A stretch of DNA of 20,108 bases from Campylobacterales bacterium (GCA_027065635.1 JAMONQ010000003.1:1-20108), one strand, 5' to 3'. Positions 1-7,370 are shown, counted from the first letter of the stretch. Translations and numbers: made by a program. Notes: generated by a model not told the origin, from the sequence alone.

Positions 1-547
1 GAAGATTCTGCCTGGAAGAAGGCAGAGCGGCGATAATCTTTTTTATATCGTTTATAAATCCCATATCGAGCATTCTGTCCGCTTCATCGAGTACGAGCAT
101 CTCGACTCTGCTCAAGTCGACGTTTTTCTGACTCATATGATCGAGAAGACGGCCCGGCGTAGCCACCAGAATATCGACGCCGTTGCGAAGCGCACGAATC
201 TGGGGTCCTATACTCACACCGCCGTAGACTTCGGCGCTTTTGAGCTTCAGATACTTTCCGTATGTACGAACACTCTCGTGTACCTGTGCCGCCAATTCGC
301 GGGTCGGTGTGAGTACGAGTGCACGGACGTGCCGTCGGCCGCCGCCTTCCGTTCCGCCGAGTTTTTCGAGCATAGGGAGGGTAAAGGCCGCCGTCTTGCC
401 GGTACCGGTTTGTGCCGCGGCGAGAAGATCGCTGTTTTGCAAGACGGCCGGGATCGCCTGCGCCTGTATCGGTGTCGGCTCGGTATAGCCCTCATCTTTG
501 ATGGCACGCTGGATCCTGGGGTTGAGGTTCAATGTCTCAAATGACAT
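1..547 (-). CDS. DEAD-box ATP-dependent RNA helicase, N-terminal part (cut by window edge)
   Basis: ATP-dependent RNA helicase, expected to unwind or remodel RNA in the cytoplasm (ribosome assembly, mRNA decay or cold adaptation in this family). About 182 codons are present, reading in from the left edge. Visible motifs in order are the Q motif (Phe near the start, then PTPIQAQAIP), motif I AQTGTGKT, motif Ia PTRELA, a GG motif, motif Ib TPGR and motif II DEAD. The window ends just before the expected SAT motif, so all of RecA domain 2 and the C-terminal tail are missing. The tail is what separates RhlE, CsdA/DeaD and SrmB types, so no symbol is given. The ATG at 547 puts the Q motif at the usual distance from the N-terminus, and a purine-rich AGAAAG lies upstream. 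It is divergent from the FAH-family gene at 803. Confidence 0.95.
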   Translation of the reverse strand, partial: MSFETLNLNPRIQRAIKDEGYTEPTPIQAQAIPAVLQNSDLLAAAQTGTGKTAAFTLPMLEKLGGTEGGGRRHVRALVLTPTRELAAQVHESVRTYGKYLKLKSAEVYGGVSIGPQIRALRNGVDILVATPGRLLDHMSQKNVDLSRVEMLVLDEADRMLDMGFINDIKKIIAALPSSRQNL

Positions 548-802
548 ATAGTATTCTTTCTGTCTGCACCCGCACACTCTATCGGTTTGCAATAAGCTTG
601 TCCGGCCACGGGTCTGACGATGGTTTGATTTTTTGGTGAGTAGACTAAAAGCGGAAAATTTGCAGATTCGAAATTTAGATTACTCGCTCCTGACGGAGCA
701 CTGAACAAGAGACCGTATCTTGTTGAACAGTCGCATTGTAGCCAAAAGCGGCCATTATGTAAAGGTGATGAACAAATCGACAAAATATGCCATAATAGAG
801 AC
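548..802. promoter_or_regulatory. Divergent intergenic region between the helicase and FAH-family genes
   Basis: These 255 bases separate two divergent genes, so both promoters should lie here. No coding frame is convincing. The best plus-strand signal is CATAAT at 791-796 with only a weak -35 (TGAACA at 769-774, spacer 16). No clear minus-strand promoter for the helicase was found. Cold-shock helicases often have long 5' leaders, which would fit the length, but no specific structure was recognised. Confidence 0.4.
791..796 (+). promoter_or_regulatory. Possible -10 element (CATAAT) for the FAH-hemerythrin pair
   Basis: CATAAT ends 6 bases before the ATG at 803, which would place the transcription start at or beside the start codon. 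The -35 is poor. Campylobacterota sigma-70 promoters often lack a clear -35, so this does not exclude it. Confidence 0.3.
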
Positions 803-1414
803 ATGAAAAGCATTCTCATAGATCATGCCCGCCGCGTCCCGTCCAAAATCGTATGCGTCGGACGCAACTATGTAGAACATATCAAGGAGCTCGGCAACGA
901 AAAACCGGAGAGGATGGTGCTTTTTTGCAAGCCGAACAGTGCGATAGATGAAACTTTTCGATACTTTTCGCCGCATACACGTTTCGAGGGTGAAATCTCT
1001 TTGCTCATGGGTGAGGCAAACCGTATAGAAGGCGTAGGTTTCGGCTTCGACCTGACACATGCCGATATACAAAACTACCTCAAGAAAAAGGGGCTGCCGT
1101 GGGAGCGCGCCAAGGCGTTTGACGGCTCCGCCATCTTCAGCCGCTTTGTAAAAGCGCCGCAGGACCTTTCATCTCTTGGCTTTACGCTGCTTCTTAACGA
1201 AACCGTGGTCCAGCAGGCCGATGTCGCCTTGATGATCTACAAGCCAAGAGAGATCATCGATGAGATTGCATCGTTCATGAGTCTCGAAAAGGGTGATATC
1301 GTAATGACAGGTACTCCAAAAGGAGTCGGCACCTACGAAAGAGGGGATCGGTTCGAAGCGATACTCTATGACGGCAAAAAGCCGCTATTGAAACAGAAAT
1401 GGAGCGTACAATGA
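803..1414 (+). CDS. Fumarylacetoacetate hydrolase (FAH) family protein
   Basis: Member of the FAH fold family that includes FAHD1/YcgM-type acylpyruvases and oxaloacetate decarboxylases: cytoplasmic, Mg-dependent enzymes acting on small 2-oxo acids. The 203 residues show the start motif KIVCVGRNY, the divalent-metal ligands E62 and E64 (FEGEISLL) and D83 (GFDLTHADIQ), then the family signature GLPWERAKAFDGS and the C-terminal GDIVMTGTPKGVG. The loop between E64 and D83 is shorter than in FAHD1, and the whole protein is slightly shorter than the roughly 220 residues usual for YcgM. The substrate cannot be told from sequence. The stop overlaps the downstream hemerythrin start as ATGA, so the two are likely co-translated. 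No clear Shine-Dalgarno precedes the ATG. A possible -10 lies only 7 bases upstream, so the mRNA may be nearly leaderless. Confidence 0.92.
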   Translation: MKSILIDHARRVPSKIVCVGRNYVEHIKELGNEKPERMVLFCKPNSAIDETFRYFSPHTRFEGEISLLMGEANRIEGVGFGFDLTHADIQNYLKKKGLPWERAKAFDGSAIFSRFVKAPQDLSSLGFTLLLNETVVQQADVALMIYKPREIIDEIASFMSLEKGDIVMTGTPKGVGTYERGDRFEAILYDGKKPLLKQKWSVQ

Positions 1415-1815
1415 TAGAAAAGAGAGACCTCCCCGCAGTAAGCCTCGATTCGATGAACATGATGCACTACGAAGAGGCGGATCTGATCAATTCAGTGCTG
1501 CATAAGATCGAAAATGGTGAAGAGTGTGCCGTTACAAAGGCTTTACAGACACTACTGGAGCATATGCAAAAACATTTCGGCTTCGAAGAGGAGATGCTCA
1601 AAAACAGAGGATTCGCAATGTTCGATATTCACCGAAACGACCACACGAGAATCATGGGAGAGACACGTATGGCCTATATGAACTGGCGCAACTTCAAAGA
1701 TCGCGACGCACTAAAAGAGTTTATAGAAGAGGAGTTCATACAGTGGCTAAACCTTCACATACAGGCGATGGACAGTGTAGCGGCCGATTTTTTGAAGCGG
1801 CTGGAGGATTCGTAA
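1411..1815 (+). CDS. Bacteriohemerythrin
   Basis: Non-haem di-iron O2-binding protein with the four-helix hemerythrin fold. In the 134-residue product all seven iron ligands fit the classical spacing: H19, H55 and E59 (HFGFEE), H74 and H78 (HRNDH), H116 and D121 (HIQAMD). A functional di-iron site is therefore expected. In microaerophilic or anaerobic relatives such proteins are thought to bind, deliver or scavenge O2. The ATG at 1411 is preferred over the in-frame ATG at 1399: it is preceded by GGAG at 1401-1404 and forms an ATGA overlap with the upstream stop. It is a single-domain cytoplasmic protein with no signal peptide or methyl-accepting domain. Pairing with an FAH-family enzyme may reflect an O2- or redox-linked role, but that is inference. 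Confidence 0.95.
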   Translation: MIEKRDLPAVSLDSMNMMHYEEADLINSVLHKIENGEECAVTKALQTLLEHMQKHFGFEEEMLKNRGFAMFDIHRNDHTRIMGETRMAYMNWRNFKDRDALKEFIEEEFIQWLNLHIQAMDSVAADFLKRLEDS

Positions 1816-1922
1816 AAAGTCGATCGTCCCAAAACAACATCACCAAACCGCTCTCCTGATTGCTACACAATCCCTCAACCTCGACGAATCGTTCAGAACA
1901 TACCGGTACAGATTCGTATCAC

Positions 1923-1941
1923 CCCCGGCAACGCCGAAGGG
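1923..1941 (+). terminator. Possible terminator after the hemerythrin gene
   Basis: CCC-CGGC-AAC-GCCG-AA-GGG forms a 7-bp stem with a 3-base loop and a 2-base bulge. The T-rich tract CTTTTATTT starts some ten bases later, too far for a textbook intrinsic terminator, so the call is weak. Confidence 0.25.
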
Positions 1942-2050
1942 AACGGGAAAGCTTTTATTTGTTACGATGGATATCGCAAACTCACTGTCGTGCTTTTATG
2001 GAGCTTTTGCATACAGAAGGATTTTAAGAGAAAATAGCGTTTTGAAAAGC

Positions 2051-2056
2051 TATAGT
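2051..2056 (+). promoter_or_regulatory. Possible -10 element for yaaA-bpt
   Basis: TATAGT lies 31 bases before the yaaA ATG, in an A/T-rich stretch. No -35 at 16-18 bases is recognisable. Support is position and the -10 match only. Confidence 0.3.
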
Positions 2057-2087
2057 AATACAAAAAAAGAAACAATAAGGCAGACGG

Positions 2088-2831
2088 ATGACGATACTTT
2101 TCGCTCCGAGCGAGGGAAAAAGAGAGGGTGGAACGCTCGAGCCCATAGACAAAAGCGCATTTCTCTTTCCAGAGCTTTACGAAAAGCGCGCCGAGGCGGC
2201 GGCGATCTACCGCGATTTTGTGCAGAACGCTTCCAAAGAGAAGCTTCAAAAGCTCTTTGGGATAAAAGAGCCCAAACTCCTCGAGCGCTACAAGGGCGAC
2301 ATATTCGCCAAAAAAACGATGAAGGCCGTGGAGCGTTACGATGGAGTCGCGTACGACCATCTCGGCTACGACTCCCTGCCCGAAGCGGCCCAAAACTATA
2401 TAGATGAACATCTGATCATATTCTCCAATCTCTTCGGTCCACTCAAAGGGGGCGACAGACTGCCGGACTACAAGCTGAAGCAGGGAGAGAGGATAGGAGA
2501 ATTCGCACCGGAGAAGTTCTACAAAAAAGAGTTTTCGGAAAAACTGACTTCCTATCTCACGGAGAACGGACCGGTTATCGACTTGCGTGCAGGATTTTAC
2601 GAAAAGTTCTATACCGTTGAGATTCCGCACATTACCATGAAGTTTCTAAAAAACGGCAAGAGTGTCAGCCACTGGGCCAAAGCGTACAGGGGAAGGGTCT
2701 TGAAAGAGATGGCAAAGCGTGCTATTATGGATGAAGAGAGTCTGCTTGCATTGGATATTGAAAATCTCGCCGTAAAAGAGATCAGGCAGACAAAAAAGAG
2801 AAAAGAGATCATCTACGAGATAACAGAGTGA
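2088..2831 (+). CDS. yaaA: YaaA-family (UPF0246) peroxide stress protein
   Basis: Cytoplasmic protein of the YaaA/DUF328 family. E. coli YaaA limits free intracellular iron during H2O2 stress and so reduces DNA and protein damage; the family has a DNA-binding-like fold. The 247-residue length is typical. The N-terminus MTILFAPSEGKREGG, the YDGVAYDHLGYDSL motif and the C-terminal half (SNLFGPLKGGDRLPDYKLK, then VIDLRAGFYEKFY) match the family pattern. The start is an ATG preceded by AAGGCAGACGG. Its stop overlaps the GTG start of bpt (GTGA), which suggests translational coupling. No signal peptide or membrane segment is present. The activity in this organism is inferred from the family. Confidence 0.9.
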   Translation: MTILFAPSEGKREGGTLEPIDKSAFLFPELYEKRAEAAAIYRDFVQNASKEKLQKLFGIKEPKLLERYKGDIFAKKTMKAVERYDGVAYDHLGYDSLPEAAQNYIDEHLIIFSNLFGPLKGGDRLPDYKLKQGERIGEFAPEKFYKKEFSEKLTSYLTENGPVIDLRAGFYEKFYTVEIPHITMKFLKNGKSVSHWAKAYRGRVLKEMAKRAIMDEESLLALDIENLAVKEIRQTKKRKEIIYEITE

Positions 2832-3571
2832 ATATTCAAGAAAACAGTGAACACTCCATCGACTTCTGCATGCTCGATTACCAGTGCAGTTATCTGGAGG
2901 ATAAAAAGACACGTATGTACTACCGCTATATGCGAAACGCGAGCAAAACGCTCGTTTCCAGACTGGTCAGCAGGGGATGGCGCCGTTTTGGATGCTACTT
3001 TTTCCATCCCATCTGTGCCGACTGCAACGGATGCAAGAACCTTCGTATCGACGCAAAGGCTTTTACCTTTTCCAAATCCCAAAGACGGGTCATGAAAAAA
3101 AACCGCAACACTCTGATTCATATCCGAAAGCCGGGAATGACCCAGGAGCACCTCGATCTGTACAACCGATATCACAAGCACAAAAGCGAAACCTCGGGCT
3201 GGAACTTTACTCCCGTAACACCGCAGCTATATTATGAAAACTTTGTAGACGGAGCGCACGAGTTCGGCAAAGAAGTACTCTACTTCAAGGATGACAAGCT
3301 CATAGGTGTAGATCTCATCGATATGACTGACGACGGTATCTCCTCCATCTATTTCTACTACGATCCGGACTATGCCGCACTATCGCTCGGCACCTACTCG
3401 CTTTTGATGCAGATAGAGTTTGCCAAACGACTCGATCTTCGCTGGATCTACCTCGGCTACTGGGTCGACGGCTGCCGCTCATTTGCCTACAAGATGAACT
3501 ACCGTCCCCTCCAGATGCTCGACGGATTTCCGCCGCTGGAGGTCGAGCCGGAGTGGAAACCGATCGCATAG
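2828..3571 (+). CDS. bpt: Aspartate/glutamate leucyltransferase (bacterial arginyltransferase-like)
   Basis: Bpt transfers leucine from Leu-tRNA to proteins with N-terminal Asp or Glu, making them N-degrons for the ClpS-ClpAP pathway. The 247-residue protein has the ATE-type N-terminal cysteine cluster: C20 in QCSYL, and C63, C66 and C69 in PICADCNGC, followed by LRI and FSKSQRRVMKKN, a family hallmark. The C-terminal acyltransferase domain includes the YFYYDPDY and YLGYWVDGC motifs. The start is taken as the GTG at 2828, overlapping the yaaA stop as GTGA. The next ATG (codon 15) would cut into the conserved N-terminus. Coupling to the peroxide-stress gene yaaA suggests co-expression in protein quality control under oxidative stress, which is inference. 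No own promoter was seen. Confidence 0.92.
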   Translation: MNIQENSEHSIDFCMLDYQCSYLEDKKTRMYYRYMRNASKTLVSRLVSRGWRRFGCYFFHPICADCNGCKNLRIDAKAFTFSKSQRRVMKKNRNTLIHIRKPGMTQEHLDLYNRYHKHKSETSGWNFTPVTPQLYYENFVDGAHEFGKEVLYFKDDKLIGVDLIDMTDDGISSIYFYYDPDYAALSLGTYSLLMQIEFAKRLDLRWIYLGYWVDGCRSFAYKMNYRPLQMLDGFPPLEVEPEWKPIA

Positions 3572-3657
3572 CTACACTCTCTACCGGATCGGATAAATCC
3601 GCTGCTCGGGTATAAGCTTCTCCCGCTTTAAACTATCAAACTACCAGATACTCTTTA

Positions 3658-3685
3658 TTGAAAATTTTGAACGATTAGCTAAAAT
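3658..3685 (+). promoter_or_regulatory. Promoter of the small secreted protein gene
   Basis: TTGAAA (3658-3663) and TAAAAT (3680-3685) are separated by 16 bases, each a 5/6 match to the sigma-70 consensus. The predicted start leaves a leader of about 35 bases with AAGGAG before the ATG. Not tested. Confidence 0.5.
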
Positions 3686-3726
3686 CCGCCCGGTTTTTAC
3701 ACGACAAAATATAAAAAAAGGAGAAG

Positions 3727-3933
3727 ATGATGAGAAAGTCATTTCTTGCCTTATCGATATCCATGCTCACAACAACGGCATTCGCCGAAGATACAGTCTA
3801 CTATGCCGATACCACCTACGGACCGTCCGACAATATCGTACACTACGACGATAGAAGAGACCAGGAGCAAAACAGTCTCGATCAGACTAATATACCAAAC
3901 GACGAAATCTATCCGAAAACGGAGGACAGATAG
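3727..3933 (+). CDS. Small secreted acidic protein of unknown function
   Basis: A 68-residue product not recognised as any known family. The N-terminus is a clear Sec signal peptide: MMRK, then a hydrophobic run, then TTAFA|ED with likely cleavage after A20. The mature part of about 48 residues is strongly acidic and hydrophilic, with five tyrosines (YY, TYG, HYD, IYP) and no cysteine or membrane segment. It should be periplasmic or released. Support for a real gene: a well-placed AAGGAG before the ATG (start at 3727 or 3730), a good promoter at 3658-3685, and a hairpin right after the stop. It appears to be a single-gene unit, convergent with ytfJ. No function can be assigned. Confidence 0.7.
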   Translation: MMRKSFLALSISMLTTTAFAEDTVYYADTTYGPSDNIVHYDDRRDQEQNSLDQTNIPNDEIYPKTEDR

Positions 3934-3973
3934 AACTTTAAAGGAGGCTTATGCCTCCGCCGGCCTCAAAGTT
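3934..3973. terminator. Convergent hairpin between the small secreted protein gene and ytfJ
   Basis: A perfect 6-bp stem GGAGGC-TTAT-GCCTCC (3943-3958) is enclosed by a second repeat, AACTTT (3934-3939) / AAAGTT (3968-3973). It fills the 32 bases between two convergent stops and overlaps the ytfJ stop codon. On the minus strand the inner hairpin is followed by TTT; on the plus strand there is no T-run. A shared terminator is likely by position, but it is weak by the U-tract rule. Confidence 0.5.
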
Positions 3974-4493
3974 TCGAAATCTCATTCCGGATAAGAGAGA
4001 AGATCGTCTCATACTCGCTTTCCGGTATCTTGCCGCTGCGCACATAGCGGACTATCCCGTCAGAATCTATAACGATGATGTTGGCATCATCATCTGATAC
4101 TCCCCAAACTTCAACACCCTTTTTCGCCTTGTCTTTGACGTAGATGGCGTTCGGGAATTTTTTCTGCTTCGACTTGAGTGCCGCCTCGATCGCGAAATTC
4201 GGCATCCATGTAGCCTGCATGTTGATAATGGCGACGGATCGGTAGTGATTGCGGTCGAACTTCTCCTCCTTGAGCCTCTCTACAAACTCTTCGTTCAGAT
4301 CCTTTTTATCGGGATCGACATAGAAGATTACAGTCACTTTCCCTTTCAGATCTTCACTTTTAAAAGGGTTTCCGTCTACAAGTCCACCATCATTCTGCGA
4401 GATCTCAAGAGCAGGAAGCTTTTTGCCCGTTTCAAGAGCCGATGCGGAAATCGAGAGCAGTACCGATACTGCCGCCGCAATCAATACTCTCAT
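3966..4493 (-). CDS. ytfJ: YtfJ-family periplasmic thioredoxin-fold protein
   Basis: A 175-residue exported protein. The signal peptide covers residues 1-19 (MRVLIAAAVSVLL then ASA|LE). The mature part follows the YtfJ family pattern: GKVTVIFYVD, then HYRSVAIINMQATW, KFPNAIYVKDK, and the late ANIIVIDSDGIVRYVRSG. The fold is thioredoxin-like, but the protein has no cysteine at all, so it is not a disulfide oxidoreductase; the role of this family is not established. The ATG at 4493 overlaps the tkt stop as ATGA. An upstream in-frame extension to 4622 would bury the signal peptide inside tkt and is rejected. It is the last gene of the minus-strand operon, with a hairpin directly after its stop. 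Why a periplasmic protein is coupled to transketolase is unknown. Confidence 0.85.
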   Translation of the reverse strand: MRVLIAAAVSVLLSISASALETGKKLPALEISQNDGGLVDGNPFKSEDLKGKVTVIFYVDPDKKDLNEEFVERLKEEKFDRNHYRSVAIINMQATWMPNFAIEAALKSKQKKFPNAIYVKDKAKKGVEVWGVSDDDANIIVIDSDGIVRYVRSGKIPESEYETIFSLIRNEISKL

Positions 4494-6430
4494 TTTACCA
4501 GCGCCTCTGCACGCGAAACAACATTGTCGATAGTGAATCCGAAATGTTTGAACAGGTCGGAAGCCTTGCCGCTGGCTCCAAAACTCTCCATACAAAGAAC
4601 ATCGTCCGCGAAGCGGTACCACTCCTGACCGCTGGCAGCTTCGATGGCGAGCACTTTCGTACCGGGTTCTATGATCCTATCTATATACTCCCTCTCCTGC
4701 TCGCACAGCAACTCGAAACACGGCACGGAGACGACATTGGCCATGATACCGCGCTCTTCAAGATGACAACCGCTCTGAAGCGCCAGCATCACCTCGCTAC
4801 CACTTGCCAAAAGCGTTACGGTCGCATTCTCACGCTTTTTCAGAAGGTAGCCGCCGTTTGCGACGCTGCCGAAGGCGACATCCTCCTTCAAAACTTTCAG
4901 CTTCTGTCGACTACAGACGAATGCCGAAGGCTTATTCATGGATAGAGCCAGCTTCCAGCAGGCGACATTTTCACTCGCATCGGCAGGACGGAAGGTATAA
5001 AAGTCCGGTAGTGCCCTGAACTGGCTTAGATGCTCTATCGGCTGATGAGTCGGACCGTCCTCACCCACACCGATACTATCGTGAGTCCAGACAAAAAAGT
5101 GCTGCAAACCGCTTAACGCCGCGATTCGCACTGCCGGTTTCATATAGTCACTGAATACGAAGAAGGTGGCCGAAAAAGGAAGCAGCGGTCCGTATGCCGC
5201 GATACCGTTTCCTACGGCCGCCATAGCATGCTCTCTGATTCCGTAGTGCAGATTCTTTCCGAGAGGAAAGTCGCCCATTCCCTTGAGCTCGGTCTTGTTG
5301 GAAGGAGCAAGGTCGGCACTGCCGCCGAAGAAGCCGGGAACGGCTTTGGCGATCGCGTTGAGAATCTTTCCATTTGAATCCCTGGTGGCCACTTCGCTTC
5401 CAGGCTCAAAAGTCGGCCATTCGATCTTGGTGAAGTCGGGATTGAGCAGTCGATCCAGCGCTTCGTTCTGCTCTATATATGGAGCCTGTTTGAGCAGGTG
5501 GTTCCACTCTTTTTCAGCCAGCTCTCCCTTCTCTACGGCACAGCGGAATCTGATCAGAACATCATCCGGTATATGGAACTTTTTATCAGGATCAAATCCG
5601 GCTACCTCTTTGGCACGGCGAATCAGATCCTCTCCCAGAGGAGCGCCGTGACTGTTATGGTCGCCCGCCATCTCGAGCGCTCCTTTGGCGATAATGGTAT
5701 GGGCGATTATCAGTACCGGCCTGTCGCTCTCTTTTGCAAGCCTTATGGCTTCGTCTATCTGCTCGTAGTTGTGTCCGTCGGTCTCTATCACTCTCCAGCC
5801 CTGCGCCTCGAAGCGAAGCTTAACCTCTTCATCCCACGCCAAGGATGTATCACCCTCTATCGTAATGCGGTTCGAATCGTAGATCATGATGAGATTGTCA
5901 AGCTGAAGTTTTCCGGCGATTGCGCACGCTTCGTAGCTGATCCCCTCCATCAAGTCTCCGTCTCCGCAGAGACAGTAGACGTTGTGATCTATGATCTTTG
6001 CAGTCTCCGAGTTGACAAGATTAGCGCAATATTTGCCGGCCAGTGCGAATCCGACCGCATTGGCCACTCCCTGCCCCAGAGGTCCGGTAGTGATCTCTAC
6101 TCCGGGAGTGTGGCCATACTCAGGGTGCCCCGGAGTCTTGCTACCGAGCTGACGGAAGTTTTTGATCTCCTCCATACTCAAGTCATATCCCCAAAGATGC
6201 AGAAGAGAATAGATAAGCCCGGTAGCATGTCCGCCGCTGAAGACAAGCCTGTCTCTGTTTAACCATTTGGGGTTTTTCGGATTGTGTTTGAGATGTTCGC
6301 TAAGCACCACCGCGATATCGGCGAGCCCCATAGGCGCTCCCGGGTGGCCGCTGTTGGCCTGCTGTATCATATCTGCGGCAAGAAAACGTATCGTATCCGC
6401 CATCTTCTTCATCATCTGGTTGCTATCCAT
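4490..6430 (-). CDS. tkt: Transketolase
   Basis: Thiamine-diphosphate enzyme moving two-carbon ketol units between sugar phosphates in the non-oxidative pentose phosphate pathway (xylulose-5-P, ribose-5-P, sedoheptulose-7-P, erythrose-4-P). The 646-residue length is typical. Visible features are the N-terminal NSGHPGAPMG, the TPP/metal motif GDGDLMEG followed by the Asn-containing IYDSNRITIEG, the central RDSNGKILN at the start of the pyrimidine domain, and GIREHAMAAVGNG carrying the catalytic glutamate, then THDSIGVGEDGPTHQPIEHL. The C-terminal domain is complete. The ATG at 6430 has AAGGA about 10 bases upstream. The stop overlaps ytfJ (ATGA). Upstream lie ispA and a 15-bp inverted repeat (6462-6510). 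Confidence 0.98.
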   Translation of the reverse strand: MDSNQMMKKMADTIRFLAADMIQQANSGHPGAPMGLADIAVVLSEHLKHNPKNPKWLNRDRLVFSGGHATGLIYSLLHLWGYDLSMEEIKNFRQLGSKTPGHPEYGHTPGVEITTGPLGQGVANAVGFALAGKYCANLVNSETAKIIDHNVYCLCGDGDLMEGISYEACAIAGKLQLDNLIMIYDSNRITIEGDTSLAWDEEVKLRFEAQGWRVIETDGHNYEQIDEAIRLAKESDRPVLIIAHTIIAKGALEMAGDHNSHGAPLGEDLIRRAKEVAGFDPDKKFHIPDDVLIRFRCAVEKGELAEKEWNHLLKQAPYIEQNEALDRLLNPDFTKIEWPTFEPGSEVATRDSNGKILNAIAKAVPGFFGGSADLAPSNKTELKGMGDFPLGKNLHYGIREHAMAAVGNGIAAYGPLLPFSATFFVFSDYMKPAVRIAALSGLQHFFVWTHDSIGVGEDGPTHQPIEHLSQFRALPDFYTFRPADASENVACWKLALSMNKPSAFVCSRQKLKVLKEDVAFGSVANGGYLLKKRENATVTLLASGSEVMLALQSGCHLEERGIMANVVSVPCFELLCEQEREYIDRIIEPGTKVLAIEAASGQEWYRFADDVLCMESFGASGKASDLFKHFGFTIDNVVSRAEALVK

Positions 6431-6461
6431 AAAAAAGTTCCTTTTTCATTGAGTGGAAAGT

Positions 6462-6510
6462 AAGGGGTAAAGAGCAAGAAGCGATTTACCCGTCCTGCTC
6501 TTTACCCCTT
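6462..6510. repeat. 15-bp perfect inverted repeat between ispA and tkt
   Basis: AAGGGGTAAAGAGCA (6462-6476) and TGCTCTTTACCCCTT (6496-6510) are exact reverse complements around a 19-base loop. The words TTTACCC (loop) and GCTCTT (6511-6516, into the ispA stop region) repeat again next to it. On the minus strand the stem is followed by TTACTTTCC, not a strong T-run, so it could be a partial terminator, an mRNA processing or stabilising hairpin, or a copy of a dispersed repeat. It would separate ispA from tkt in the operon. Confidence 0.7.
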
Positions 6511-6515
6511 GCTCT

Positions 6516-7370
6516 TCACGCTTTTTTGTGTCTGTTGAGATATCTTTTCAGAATCGGTTCAAGTTTCATGCGAAGAGGCTCGTCGAACTCTTCCATCTGT
6601 ATCTCTATTTTTTTGGCCAATCTGTCGGCACGCTCTATCGAACCATCTATACCGAAATGGTTGATATAACTGTTTTTATCTTCGTCGTTACCGGTGGTCT
6701 TGCCGGCATCCGCACTGCTGCTGGTAGCATCTATGATATCGTCTTGAATCTGAAAAAGAAGCCCCAGGTCGAGCCCGAAATCATAGAGCCGCTTAAGCCT
6801 TCGCTCATCCAGACCCGCTATGATACCGCCCATCTTCAAACTGGCGGCAATGAGCCTGCCAGTTTTATATTCGTGCAGAAAATCCACCTGCTCGCTGCTC
6901 AGCTTCCTGCCTTCAAAATGGCAGTCTATCGCCTGTCCCAAAACCATACCGCCCACTCCCCCGTTATAGGAGAGCTCCTTTGTCAGAGCGACCTTGACAT
7001 CGCTATGCAACGGAGCATCCGCAATGAGATAGAAGGCGTGAGTATTGAGCGCATCCCCTACAAGCACTGCTGTAACCTCATCGTAACGTTTGTGTAGAGT
7101 CGGCTCGCCCCTTCTTAGATCGGCATCGTCCATAACGGGCAGGTCGTCGTGAACGAGAGAGTAGGTATGCAGCATCTCTATAGCCAGAGCGACCGGATAG
7201 GCGCTCTCTTTCAAAAGAGGCTTGTAGGCATCCACGACGGCAAGCAGAAGCTGCGGCCTGAAACGCTTCCCTCCGGCAAGCAGCATAGCCCCGAGCGCTT
7301 CGTCAAAAGTGGGGTGAAAGCTTGGTGCTTTTGGAATATGCGCCTTCAGATAGGCTTCGAAATTCTGCAT
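6516..7370 (-). CDS. ispA: Polyprenyl diphosphate synthase (farnesyl/geranylgeranyl type)
   Basis: Cytoplasmic trans-prenyltransferase that condenses DMAPP/IPP into farnesyl (possibly geranylgeranyl) diphosphate for undecaprenyl phosphate and quinone side chains. In 284 residues the usual regions appear in order: LLAGGKRFRPQ, the first aspartate-rich motif DDLPVMDDADLRRG (DDxxxxD form with a two-residue insert, as in bacterial FPP synthases), GKTGRLI, and the second motif QIQDDIIDAT followed by GKTTGNDEDKNSY. The residues before the first motif (YSLVH) resemble E. coli IspA. Exact product length is uncertain. It lies 25 bases after the PDZ-protein gene in the same direction. The next gene downstream is tkt, after a hairpin. 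Confidence 0.95.
   Translation of the reverse strand: MQNFEAYLKAHIPKAPSFHPTFDEALGAMLLAGGKRFRPQLLLAVVDAYKPLLKESAYPVALAIEMLHTYSLVHDDLPVMDDADLRRGEPTLHKRYDEVTAVLVGDALNTHAFYLIADAPLHSDVKVALTKELSYNGGVGGMVLGQAIDCHFEGRKLSSEQVDFLHEYKTGRLIAASLKMGGIIAGLDERRLKRLYDFGLDLGLLFQIQDDIIDATSSSADAGKTTGNDEDKNSYINHFGIDGSIERADRLAKKIEIQMEEFDEPLRMKLEPILKRYLNRHKKA

Larger units (their letters stand above)
1816..2087. other. Intergenic region upstream of yaaA
   Basis: These 272 bases carry no convincing gene. Visible structures are an inverted repeat ACGAATC (1884-1890) / GATTCGT (1911-1917), a GC-rich hairpin at 1923-1941 that could end the hemerythrin transcript, and an AT-rich stretch with TATAGT at 2051-2056 suited to a yaaA promoter. 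Confidence 0.4.

Noticed and set aside
1962..2630. 222-codon minus-strand open frame
   Set aside because: Antisense to yaaA, which has clear family motifs; the product is an unpatterned hydrophobic mix.
4494..4622. Upstream extension of ytfJ
   Set aside because: It would place 43 residues, read out of frame from tkt, before a clear signal peptide; the ATGA overlap start at 4493 is better.
5498..6262. 254-codon plus-strand open frame
   Set aside because: Antisense to the TPP-binding half of transketolase; no Shine-Dalgarno or protein motif.
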